Source: JAAFIP01 sp043769005 (GTDB lineage Bacteria > Pseudomonadota > Gammaproteobacteria > Burkholderiales > Burkholderiaceae_C). Taken from it: a stretch of 11,538 nt of DNA. Positions 5,322 to 11,538 of this stretch are shown here, piece by piece (positions within the stretch are counted from its first letter, which is position 1; each line of letters begins with the position of its first letter). A program made the translations under genes and the position numbers. The notes under the pieces are model-generated. The model saw only the letters and a program-made list of their open reading frames with translations. It had not been told where the DNA came from and made no database searches. The stretch covers positions 1 through 11,538 of the forward strand of contig JAYVJV010000035.1 in NCBI GenBank assembly GCA_043769005.1, written 5' to 3'.

Positions 5322-6620
5322 ATGGACTTTATCCTGATTGCGTTGCTGACCCTGATAAACGGGGTCTTTGCCATGAGCGAGCTGGCCCTGACCGCCAGCC
5401 GTAAAGCCCGCTTGATGGCCATGGCCGAGGCGGGTGATGTGGGGGCCAAAGCGGCATTGCGGCTGAATGAAAACCCCACGCAAATGCTCTCTACGGTGCA
5501 GGTGGGCATTACCAGCATTGGCATGCTCAATGGCATTGTGGGCGAGGCGGCTTTTTCCGAAGGTGTGGGGCATTTTTTGCAAAATATGGGGATGGCGGCT
5601 AAATTCGCAGCACCTACGGCCACGACCTTTGTGGTGGTGGTCATCACGTTTATCACCTTGATTTTTGGCGAGCTGGTGCCCAAACGCATTGGCCTGCTGT
5701 ATCCCGAGGCCGTGGCGCGGTTAGTGGCGCGGCCCATGGCCTGGCTGGCCAAGGCGGCCAACCCTTTCGTCAGGCTGCTCACCCTGTGCACCCAGGGCGT
5801 GCTCAACCTCATGCGCATTGACACCAACCACGCCCGCGCGGTGACAGAAGAAGAAATTTCGGCCAGCCTGGACGAGGGCCTGGATGCCGGGGTGATTGAG
5901 GCGCACGAGCGCCAGATGGTGCAAAACCTGTTTCATCTGGATGACCGACCCCTCACCTCCATCATGGTGCCGCGCAGCGATATTGTCTGGCTGGATGCTC
6001 AGCTTTCAGTAGCGCAAGCGCTAGAAAAAGCAGGTGGTACCCAGGATGCAAGTGTTAAAACCTCGCACAGCTGGTTTCCGGTGTGCCGCCGGGGGCTGGA
6101 CGATGTGATGGGCCTGGTCAGCGTGGCGCGCCTGCTGCGCTCGGACAAGGCGGCCACGCTGGAGTCGCTGGCCAGTCCGGCCATTTTTATCCCCGAAACC
6201 CTAAGCGGCATGGAACTGCTGGAGCAGTTTCGCAAGCAGTCGGCGCGCATGGTGTTTGTGGTGGACGAGTACGGTGTGGTGCAAGGCCTGCTGACCCCGC
6301 GTGATTTGCTCGAGGCCATCACGGGTGAGCTCAAACCCCAGGTCTCGGGCGATGCCTGGGCCACCCATCTGCCCGATGGTGCCTGGGTGCTGGACGGTAT
6401 GATGCCGATCGCCGAGCTGAAAAGCCGCCTGCATATTGAAGATGACTTGCCCGATGACGACAAGGGCCGCTACAACACCCTGGCGGGCCTGCTGATGGCT
6501 GTGCAGGGCGGGTTACCGCAAAAGGGTGACAAGATCGACTGCACTGGTTGGCGCTTTGAGGTTCTGGGGCTGGAGGGGCGTCGCTTAGATCGAATTCGGG
6601 CTGAAAAACAGGTTTCTTGA
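5322..6620 (+). CDS. DUF21/CBS-pair/CorC_HlyC membrane protein (CNNM/CorC family, 'hemolysin-like')
   Basis: The 432-residue product has the standard three-part layout. An N-terminal DUF21 transmembrane domain (about 1-190) has helices near 2-22, 55-75 and 98-118 and the GELVPKRI signature (116-123). A cytoplasmic CBS pair (about 211-335) includes IMVPRSD (214-220) and FVVDEYGVVQGLLTPRDLL (312-330). A C-terminal CorC_HlyC domain (about 345-428) includes DDLPDDD and FEVLGLEGRR. Bacterial relatives are linked to Mg2+/Co2+ transport and ion homeostasis; the old 'hemolysin' label is misleading. The frame is open upstream to 4944, but that part is antisense to apaH; MDFILIALLTL at 5322 is the natural start because the first helix begins there. 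No good ribosome binding site is visible. A probable single-gene unit divergent from apaH. Confidence 0.92.
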   Translation: MDFILIALLTLINGVFAMSELALTASRKARLMAMAEAGDVGAKAALRLNENPTQMLSTVQVGITSIGMLNGIVGEAAFSEGVGHFLQNMGMAAKFAAPTATTFVVVVITFITLIFGELVPKRIGLLYPEAVARLVARPMAWLAKAANPFVRLLTLCTQGVLNLMRIDTNHARAVTEEEISASLDEGLDAGVIEAHERQMVQNLFHLDDRPLTSIMVPRSDIVWLDAQLSVAQALEKAGGTQDASVKTSHSWFPVCRRGLDDVMGLVSVARLLRSDKAATLESLASPAIFIPETLSGMELLEQFRKQSARMVFVVDEYGVVQGLLTPRDLLEAITGELKPQVSGDAWATHLPDGAWVLDGMMPIAELKSRLHIEDDLPDDDKGRYNTLAGLLMAVQGGLPQKGDKIDCTGWRFEVLGLEGRRLDRIRAEKQVS

Positions 6621-6674
6621 GAAGTTTTTGGCATAAGCGATGGCAAAGATGGTGACTGCGCAACCTGTGGGCCT

Positions 6675-6694
6675 GTGTAAAGCCATCTTTACAC
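6675..6694. promoter_or_regulatory. Perfect 8-bp palindrome (operator or RNA hairpin)
   Basis: GTGTAAAG-CCAT-CTTTACAC is a perfect inverted repeat with a 4-base loop. It lies 55 bases after the DUF21/CBS stop and about 120 bases before the glycine-zipper gene. There is no T-run behind it, so it is not a standard intrinsic terminator; a transcription factor site is an alternative. A second imperfect hairpin, CCTGG...CCAGG (6697-6714), follows at once. Confidence 0.45.
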
Positions 6695-6732
6695 GCCTGG
6701 AGCGAACGCCAGGGGGTACTGTCGGTCTACCA

Positions 6733-6761
6733 TTGAGCCACTTGAAGCGTTAATGTACATA
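6733..6761 (+). promoter_or_regulatory. Candidate sigma-70 promoter of the glycine-zipper gene
   Basis: TTGAGC (6733-6738) and TACATA (6756-6761) are 17 bases apart and would give a leader of about 50 bases before the ATG at 6817. The -10 match is poor. Judged by eye; low confidence. Confidence 0.25.
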
Positions 6762-6816
6762 AGCCCGGCTCCATACTGGGTGTGTTTTGATTCACCATAT
6801 TTGGATAGGTGTTGAT

Positions 6817-7593
6817 ATGAGCTACACAGTTTTGAAGTCTATGTTGACCCTGAGCGCAGTATCTGCCCTGGGTTTGGCCGTGCACACCAGTGCCGGTGCA
6901 CAAGAGGTGGGCCGCGTCCTGTCTAGCACCGCCATCATCAGCCAAGTCAATGTACCGCGCCAAGTCTGCGCGCAAGAAGTTGTGCAAGTGCCTGGCCGCA
7001 CGGGTGGTGGTTCGGGTGCGGGTGCCGTGATGGGCGGTATTGCCGGTGGTGCCATGGGCAATGCCGTAGGCCAGGGCTCAGGCCGTGCCGCTGCTACCGT
7101 GATCGGTGTGTTCGGCGGTGCCATCCTGGGCGACATCATAGAAGGCGGTGGCCAGCAGGCGGCTACCACGCAAACCGTCAACCGCTGTACTACCCAAAAC
7201 GTGTTGGAAAACCGCACCAGCGGCTATCAGGTCGTCTATGAGTACGCTGGCAAACAGTACAGTGTGCTGATGCCCAATGACCCCGGCCCCACGATTGCGC
7301 TGCAAGTTGCCCCCGTGGGTGCCGTGCAGCAAGCTGCGCCTCCCGTGGCACAACAAGCCCCGGCACCGATAGCCGGTTCGGGCGTGGTGGTGCAGTCTGC
7401 CCCCAGCGTGGTCTACACCCAGCAGCCCACCGTGGTGTACGCACCCCCGGTGGTCGTAACAGCACCCTACTATTACCCTAACCCGGTGTTTGGTGCTTCG
7501 TTCATCTTTCGCGGCGGCAATGCACATGGGCATGGGCATGCACACGGTCATCGCGGACACCACCTACAGCAGCGTCCCTATCGTTATTACTAA
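6817..7593 (+). CDS. Glycine-zipper envelope protein with signal peptide and His-rich C-terminus
   Basis: The 258-residue product begins with a signal peptide (about 1-28, cut near SAGA-QE) and has no lipobox cysteine, so export to the periplasm or outer membrane without lipidation is expected. Residues about 63-110 are a glycine-zipper 2TM segment (GAGAVMGGIAGGAMGNAVG, then VIGVFGGAILGDIIEG) as in the rickettsial 17-kDa surface antigen family. Two cysteines flank it (Cys51, Cys124) and could form a disulfide. A conserved-looking block YEYAGKQYSVLMPNDPGP (141-158) follows, then a Val/Ala/Pro/Gln-rich tail, a Tyr/Pro patch (YYYPNP, 218-223) and a terminal HGHGHAHGHRGHH run (237-249) that could bind metal. 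AGGTG 7-8 bases before the ATG supports this start over the ATG at 6787. Role unknown beyond envelope structure; monocistronic by context. Confidence 0.85.
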   Translation: MSYTVLKSMLTLSAVSALGLAVHTSAGAQEVGRVLSSTAIISQVNVPRQVCAQEVVQVPGRTGGGSGAGAVMGGIAGGAMGNAVGQGSGRAAATVIGVFGGAILGDIIEGGGQQAATTQTVNRCTTQNVLENRTSGYQVVYEYAGKQYSVLMPNDPGPTIALQVAPVGAVQQAAPPVAQQAPAPIAGSGVVVQSAPSVVYTQQPTVVYAPPVVVTAPYYYPNPVFGASFIFRGGNAHGHGHAHGHRGHHLQQRPYRYY

Positions 7594-7650
7594 CTTTGCG
7601 CTGCCAGCGTTTATGCTGTGGCTCTTGTGATGTTCTAAAGAGTACCCAGC

Positions 7651-8388
7651 ATGCCCTCCATTTGGCGCGTCTTGATCGTAGAAGACGATCCTACTACCCG
7701 TGAATTTTTTGCCCAGTCGGTGCGTAGCTGCGCGCAGTTGCTGCTAGTGGGCCAGACCGCCAGCGTGGCCGAAGCCATTGCCTGGTTAGACGACCCGCAG
7801 CATACTCCCGATGTGCTGCTGACTGATTTGGGCCTGCCCGACGGCAGCGGCTTGCAAGTCATGCGCCATGCGCTACAGCGCCACCCCGCGTGTGAGGCCC
7901 TGGTGATCTCGATGTTTGGTGACGAAGACAATGTGCTCTCCAGTATCGAGGCCGGTGCGGGCGGCTATATCCACAAAGACAGCGCCCCTGACGACATCGC
8001 CCAGTCCATCCTGCAACTCAAAGCCGGTGCCTCGCCGATTTCGCCCATGATCGCCCGGCGCGTGCTGGCCAAATACCGCAGCATGGCTACTGATTTAGAG
8101 AAAAAAGAGGCTTTAGACCAGATAGAACGAGCGCAAGCAGCTACTAAAAAAATAGCAAATGAGAGGGCACTGGCAGACGACCCCGACCGCCCCGTGCTCT
8201 CCGGCCGCGAGCAGGAGGTGCTGGAATTGATCGCCCGGGGCTTCTCGTACGCAGAGATCGCGCGTCTGGGTCATGTGACCGTGCACACCATCCAAACCCA
8301 TATCAAAAATCTCTACGCCAAGCTGGCCGTACACAGCAAATCCGAAGCTGTGTACGAGGCCACCCGCATGGGGCTGCTGCGCCCTTGA
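7651..8388 (+). CDS. NarL/FixJ-type response regulator (REC + LuxR HTH), orphan
   Basis: The 245-residue product has an N-terminal receiver domain (about 5-125) with the acidic cluster Glu11-Asp12-Asp13, phospho-acceptor Asp59 in LLTDLGLPDGSG, the conserved Ser87 (VISMF) and Lys109 (IHKD). The C-terminal LuxR-type helix-turn-helix (about 181-243) begins LSGREQEVLELIARG and includes TVHTIQTHIKNLY. It is therefore a phosphorylation-dependent transcription factor. The linker (about 142-180) is longer than I would expect, highly charged and predicted helical; residues about 157-170 (DQIERAQAATKKIA) are encoded by a copy of the dispersed repeat, so the linker may have been lengthened or rewritten by it. 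No sensor kinase is in the window, so partner and targets are unknown. The start is the first ATG before the first strand (MPSIWRVLIVEDD); the ribosome binding site is weak. Confidence 0.93.
   Translation: MPSIWRVLIVEDDPTTREFFAQSVRSCAQLLLVGQTASVAEAIAWLDDPQHTPDVLLTDLGLPDGSGLQVMRHALQRHPACEALVISMFGDEDNVLSSIEAGAGGYIHKDSAPDDIAQSILQLKAGASPISPMIARRVLAKYRSMATDLEKKEALDQIERAQAATKKIANERALADDPDRPVLSGREQEVLELIARGFSYAEIARLGHVTVHTIQTHIKNLYAKLAVHSKSEAVYEATRMGLLRP
8129..8158 (+). repeat. Dispersed short repeat, copy 3 (inside the response regulator linker)
   Basis: GAGCGCAAGCAGCTA (8129-8143) is identical to the core of copies 1 and 2 and is followed by an A-rich stretch ending in ATAGCAAAT. With the bases before it (GATAGA) it aligns over more than 30 bases with copy 1, apart from a two-base difference in length. 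It is in frame and on the coding strand. Confidence 0.65.
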
Positions 8389-8503
8389 TTTGCGTGATGG
8401 TGATCCCGCAGCCTGGGCTGTGAGGCCATGGTTAGAATTCAGATAAAGCCGTTTGTGCCGCACCTGCGGTACGAGACCCATCATCTCCCCAGGAAAAAAC
8501 TCC
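8389..8503 (+). promoter_or_regulatory. Leader region of the SapC-family gene with candidate -10 and hairpin
   Basis: The 115-base gap contains a -10-like TAGAAT (8433-8438) with no evident -35, then a hairpin GTGCCGC-ACCT-GCGGTAC (8455-8472, one G-T pair), then the ribosome binding site AGGA (8491-8494), nine bases before the ATG at 8504. The promoter call is weak; the ribosome binding site decides the start. Confidence 0.3.
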
Positions 8504-9244
8504 ATGTCGTCCACGCCGTTTTATGCCAAACCCGTGCTGCTTAACCGGGAATTGCATAAAACCCAAAAAATAGCTCCGAGCAGCAACTTTGCCTTTGCCA
8601 AACAGGCCAACTCCCTGTTTCTGGCTGGGGTGGAATTTAACGAGGCTTGTAAAGAGTACCCCATCGTTTTCACCCAGGTCAGTGCCAGCAAAATTGTGCC
8701 TGTGGCCCTACTGGGCTTGCGCGAGGGAGAAAACCTGTTTGTCAATGCCCAGGACCTGTGGGATGCAAACTATGTCCCCGCTTTTGTACGCCGTTATCCC
8801 TTTGTTCTGGCCGAGCTGCAAGGTGCCAATATGGGGGTGTGTATCGACGAGGCCTACCCTGGTCTGGGCGAGCAGCAGGGGGAGGCACTGTTTGACAGCA
8901 AGGGTAACAACACTGCGTTTTTGCAAAACGCACTGGATTTTTTAAACCGCTACCAGGTGGAATACCTGCGCACTGAGCGCTTTTGCCAACGCCTGCAAGA
9001 ATGGGGTCTGTTAACGACCATGAACGCCAAAGCCGAGCTGTTTGACGGCACGCATTTGATGGTGGACGGTCTGATGGTGGTCGATGAACGCAAGCTGCAA
9101 CAACTGGACGATGTGCAGGCGCTGGAGCTGCTGCGTGCTGGCCATTTGAGCTGGGTCTATACCCACATGGTGTCGCTGTCAAACCTGAACCGCCTGGTGG
9201 ATCGACTGGCACAGAACAAACGCACAGCAGCGCTGGCTGCATAA
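8504..9244 (+). CDS. SapC-family protein
   Basis: The 246-residue product matches the SapC family (about 250 residues), named after a Campylobacter fetus surface-layer-associated protein. Recognisable family blocks are YPIVF (48-52), VPVALLGLREGENLF (65-79), WDANYVPAFVRRYPFVL (86-102) and the C-terminal L..AGHLSWVYTHMVSLSN stretch near 208-226. There is no signal peptide or transmembrane helix, so the protein is probably cytoplasmic, whatever its link to surface layers. The molecular function of this family is not established as far as I know. The AGGA site supports the start at 8504 over the upstream frame opening at 8453. It is followed after 21 bases by a large methyltransferase gene on the same strand, so the two are probably one transcription unit. 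Confidence 0.85.
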   Translation: MSSTPFYAKPVLLNRELHKTQKIAPSSNFAFAKQANSLFLAGVEFNEACKEYPIVFTQVSASKIVPVALLGLREGENLFVNAQDLWDANYVPAFVRRYPFVLAELQGANMGVCIDEAYPGLGEQQGEALFDSKGNNTAFLQNALDFLNRYQVEYLRTERFCQRLQEWGLLTTMNAKAELFDGTHLMVDGLMVVDERKLQQLDDVQALELLRAGHLSWVYTHMVSLSNLNRLVDRLAQNKRTAALAA

Positions 9245-9256
9245 TTTTTTAAAAAA
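9245..9256. other. TTTTTTAAAAAA palindrome between SapC and methyltransferase genes
   Basis: The 21-base gap contains a 12-base self-complementary T6A6 tract and no Shine-Dalgarno sequence before the ATG at 9266. A bent or flexible DNA or RNA patch, slippage-prone; it may set the translational efficiency of the second gene. Nothing more can be said. Confidence 0.3.
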
Positions 9257-9265
9257 ACATCACCC

Positions 9266-10876
9266 ATGACATCGCCCATCGAAGTTGCTCTGGCACCAGC
9301 GCCTGGCCAAGCCAAACCGTATTCTTATGATCTGGTGCCCTACGACTCCCAGCCCTTTGCGCAAAGCCAACCCGACCAGGTGGCCGCCATGGCGCGTTTG
9401 TTTGGCCTGAGCCCGGTGCCACCCGAGAACGCCCGTGTACTCGAACTGGGTTGCGCGTCCGGGGGCAACATCATCGCCTTGGCGGCGCGCTACCCCGGCA
9501 TGCACATTGTGGGGGTGGAGCTGTCCAAAGTGGAGGCCGAGCAGGGTCAGGCCACCATCGCTGCGCTGGCCTTGACCAATATCCAGATTCGCCATGCTGA
9601 TATTGTGGATGTCAGCAAGGAGACGGCGCAGTACGACTACATCATCGCCCACGGGGTATTTAGCTGGGTACCCGAGGCAGTGCAGGATGCCCTGCTCAGT
9701 CTGTGCGGCAAACAGCTCAGCGATGACGGTGTGGCCTATATCAGCTACAACGTCTATCCCGGCTGGAAGATGCGCGAAGTGATCCGCGAGATGATGCTGT
9801 TCCATGCCGGTGGCCTGTCTGACCCGCAGACCAAGCTACAGCAGGGCCGCGCCATTTTGGACTACGCGCGCAAGATCAACAGCAACGACTCGGCCTTTGG
9901 CAAGCTGTTGGCCCAGGAGGCTGAACTGGCCATGAAAGCCAACGACTACTACCTGTTCCATGACCACCTGGAAGAAAACAACCACCCCTGCTACTTTAAA
10001 GATTTTGTTGCACGCGCAGACCAACATGGCGTGGCCTATCTGGGTGAGGCCAGCCTGGTTGACATGGCACCCCAGCGCTTTGGTGGCGATATTGCGCAAA
10101 CCCTGGCCATGCTGTCTAAAGGCAACATCATCGCGACCGAGCAGTACATGGATTTTTTTACCAACCGCATGTTTCGCCAAACCCTGCTGGTCAAACAGTC
10201 GCAGGTGGGCAAAATCACCCGCAACCTCTCACCTGGCAGTGTGCGCGCGCTGCACTTTAGCAGCGCCATGGCGCGCGAAGCCTCTGCAGACGGAGCCGCC
10301 GTATACAAAGACGCGCAAGGCCGCATGCTCACAGTGCGCGACCCGGTCATGGCCGCCGTGGCCGACACCCTGGTGCTAGCCCAGCCCATGAGTGCCAGTA
10401 TTGACAACATGGTTGCCACGCTGCGCAGCCGCAACCTGGGCGCAGGCCAGGCAGATGCCGTACTGCAAGAGGCTGTAGGCACGCAAATGCTGACTCTGAT
10501 GCTGCAAGGCATGGTGCGTAGCTACTACAGCCCCCTGCGGCCTGCCACGATAGCCGCGCAGCCCATTGCCTTTGGCCCCGCACGCGCCGCCGCGCAGCTG
10601 CCTTGCAAACCAGGTGCCGTGCGCATAGTGCCCAACACTTTTCACCAAAACAGTGGCCTCAACGAAGTGCAAGCCGCCTTGCTCTGTAGCCTGGACGGCA
10701 GCCGCAGCATGGCGCAGATCGAGGCGTTGTTGCTTGAAAAATTTGTGGCAGGTGCCTTTACTGCCAGTCAAGACGGCAAAGCGATCACGGATCCTGAAAT
10801 ACTCAAGGGCATCATGTCCAACTTTTGCGCCAATGCACTGGCTGACTTTGCGCGTCTTGGCCTGATGCAGCCGTAG
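9266..10876 (+). CDS. SAM-dependent methyltransferase with methyltransferase regulatory domain (protein lysine methyltransferase-like)
   Basis: A 536-residue multidomain protein. Residues about 40-175 form a class I SAM-binding fold: motif I VLELGCASGG (58-67), acidic Glu85 in IVGVELS, YDYIIAHGVFSWVP (123-136), and YISYNVYPGWKMREVIREMM (158-177), a block characteristic of proteins with the predicted methyltransferase regulatory domain. That domain follows at about 225-310 (DYYLFHDHLEENN, CYFKDFV, YLGEAS). The C-terminal 120 residues contain NEVQAALLCSLDGSRSMAQI (466-485), which looks like a small winged-helix module. From memory, the rickettsial enzymes PKMT1/PKMT2, which methylate lysines of outer membrane protein OmpB, have this domain order; transferring that activity here is inference. 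The likely partner is the SapC-family product encoded just upstream. No frameshift or missing motif is seen; the start has no ribosome binding site but is the first ATG. Confidence 0.85.
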   Translation: MTSPIEVALAPAPGQAKPYSYDLVPYDSQPFAQSQPDQVAAMARLFGLSPVPPENARVLELGCASGGNIIALAARYPGMHIVGVELSKVEAEQGQATIAALALTNIQIRHADIVDVSKETAQYDYIIAHGVFSWVPEAVQDALLSLCGKQLSDDGVAYISYNVYPGWKMREVIREMMLFHAGGLSDPQTKLQQGRAILDYARKINSNDSAFGKLLAQEAELAMKANDYYLFHDHLEENNHPCYFKDFVARADQHGVAYLGEASLVDMAPQRFGGDIAQTLAMLSKGNIIATEQYMDFFTNRMFRQTLLVKQSQVGKITRNLSPGSVRALHFSSAMAREASADGAAVYKDAQGRMLTVRDPVMAAVADTLVLAQPMSASIDNMVATLRSRNLGAGQADAVLQEAVGTQMLTLMLQGMVRSYYSPLRPATIAAQPIAFGPARAAAQLPCKPGAVRIVPNTFHQNSGLNEVQAALLCSLDGSRSMAQIEALLLEKFVAGAFTASQDGKAITDPEILKGIMSNFCANALADFARLGLMQP

Positions 10877-10892
10877 CGGAAAAGCCGTCCAG

Positions 10893-11465
10893 TTAAAACT
10901 TGTAAAGCTGCGCGGGATTACTCACCAAAACTTTTTCGCGCAGCGATGCATCTTGCACCCAGTCGCCCAACAGGTCGCACAGGTCGGCATCGTTGGGCAT
11001 GGAGCCTTTCACCATCACATGCGGCCAGTCACTGCCCCAGAGCAGGCGGGCGGGGTTGGCGCGCAGCAGAGCATCGGCGAAGGGCTGAACGTCGGCGTAG
11101 GGTGGGCTGCTGTGCTGAGATATGCGGTAGGGGCCGGTGAGCTTGGCCCAGGCTTTGCCTTCGCGCATGAGCGATAGCAGATTTTGAAAACCGGTATCTT
11201 GGATCGTGTGGCGGGTAGGCACATAGCCCAGGTGGCCAAAGACCAGATCGACGGGGAGCTTGCCTAACTTGCTGGCGAGGTGGGGGAATTCGTTGACGTG
11301 CATCAGCAGTTCAAGATGCCACTTTAGTGGGGCGATGCGCTGTGCGAGCTGGCGCAGTGCATCAATGGGCAATTCGCCTTTGGCAGAGGCCAAGTCCACA
11401 ATATTGCAGCGTAAGCCGCGCACGCCTGCGATGTGCAGAGCCTCTAGGAGTCTGGGCGGCAGAAA
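10893..11465 (-). pseudogene. Amidohydrolase (TIM-barrel, LigI-like family 2), 5'-truncated
   Basis: Only about 190 C-terminal codons remain. Recognisable parts are GVRGLRCNIVD, LELLMHV, LVFGHLGYVP, AWAKLTGPYRIS, the metal-site block LLWGSDWPH and the ending SNPAQLYKF, all typical of amidohydrolase-related enzymes (usual length about 280-300) that hydrolyse cyclic esters or lactones such as pyrone-dicarboxylate. Reading back from the GTG at 11423, homologous-looking sequence continues (PPRLLEALHIAG) to 11465, then an in-frame TAG (11466-11468) and unrelated sequence. The N-terminal third, with the HxH metal ligands, is therefore missing, so the product should be inactive even if translated from GTG 11423. 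It is convergent with the methyltransferase, 16 bases away. A frameshift is less likely, since no amidohydrolase N-terminus shows in the remaining 73 bases. Confidence 0.75.
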
Positions 11466-11538
11466 CTAATGCAACCTAGTCCACGGAGGGAGTTTGTCAA
11501 GCGTTATAGGTTGATGACAGCAAGCTACATCGCCTACC
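11466..11538. other. Unrelated sequence at the right edge, possibly the end of a mobile element
   Basis: These 73 bases replace the expected 5' part of the amidohydrolase. On the minus strand they contain TTGACA (11500-11495), a perfect -35, with a weak TAGGTT 16 bases downstream, which could fire into the truncated gene. On the + strand an ATG at 11512 opens a frame (MTASYIAY) that runs off the edge and could be the start of a transposase, but nine codons are too few to identify. I cannot match the end to a known insertion sequence. Confidence 0.25.

Noticed and set aside
6675..6694. Intrinsic terminator
   Set aside because: Good stem, but AT-rich at the base and no T-run on either side; kept only as a palindrome of unknown role.
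7078..7563. 161-codon minus-strand frame opposite the glycine-zipper gene
   Set aside because: Antisense shadow of a gene with signal peptide and family motifs.

Overview
The window looks like a chromosomal segment of a betaproteobacterium, most likely Comamonadaceae (Rhodoferax/Polaromonas/Acidovorax-like). Pointers are moderately high GC, the gene set (RhlE-type helicase, ApaH, DUF21/CBS/CorC protein, glycine-zipper surface antigen, SapC-family protein), and a short dispersed repeat with core GAGCGCAAGCAGCTAY that I associate with this family. The taxonomic call rests on recall of sequence style, not on a search.

Layout. Positions 1-2411 are read leftwards as a possible operon: an MFS transporter, a 41-residue membrane microprotein, a short-chain dehydrogenase, and a SAM-dependent methyltransferase that runs off the left edge. 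The dehydrogenase and methyltransferase overlap by one base (TGATG). From 2412 to 2904 there is no convincing gene. This 490-base gap holds a G-tract-rich stretch and three large perfect or near-perfect hairpins, and it is the most unusual part of the window. Next come an RhlE-type DEAD-box helicase (+), convergent apaH (-), and a DUF21/CBS/CorC membrane protein (+) whose start lies only 24 bases from the apaH start. After it are a glycine-zipper envelope protein, an orphan NarL-type response regulator, a SapC-family protein and a 536-residue methyltransferase of the type with a methyltransferase regulatory domain, all on the + strand. The window ends with a 5'-truncated amidohydrolase (-) abutting about 73 bases of unrelated sequence.

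How the parts relate. Most of this is ordinary housekeeping: RNA remodelling, Ap4A hydrolysis, envelope proteins, one regulator. The SapC gene and the large methyltransferase are 21 bases apart and probably co-transcribed; a link between a surface-layer-type protein and protein methylation is possible but inferred.

Main points for follow-up are (1) the hairpin cluster at 2575-2798, where two elements share a 29-base loop (27/29 identical, opposite orientation) but have unrelated, self-complementary stems, the reverse of REP elements or integron attC sites; (2) short dispersed repeats lying in frame inside three unrelated genes; (3) the SapC/methyltransferase pair; (4) the truncated amidohydrolase at the right edge.
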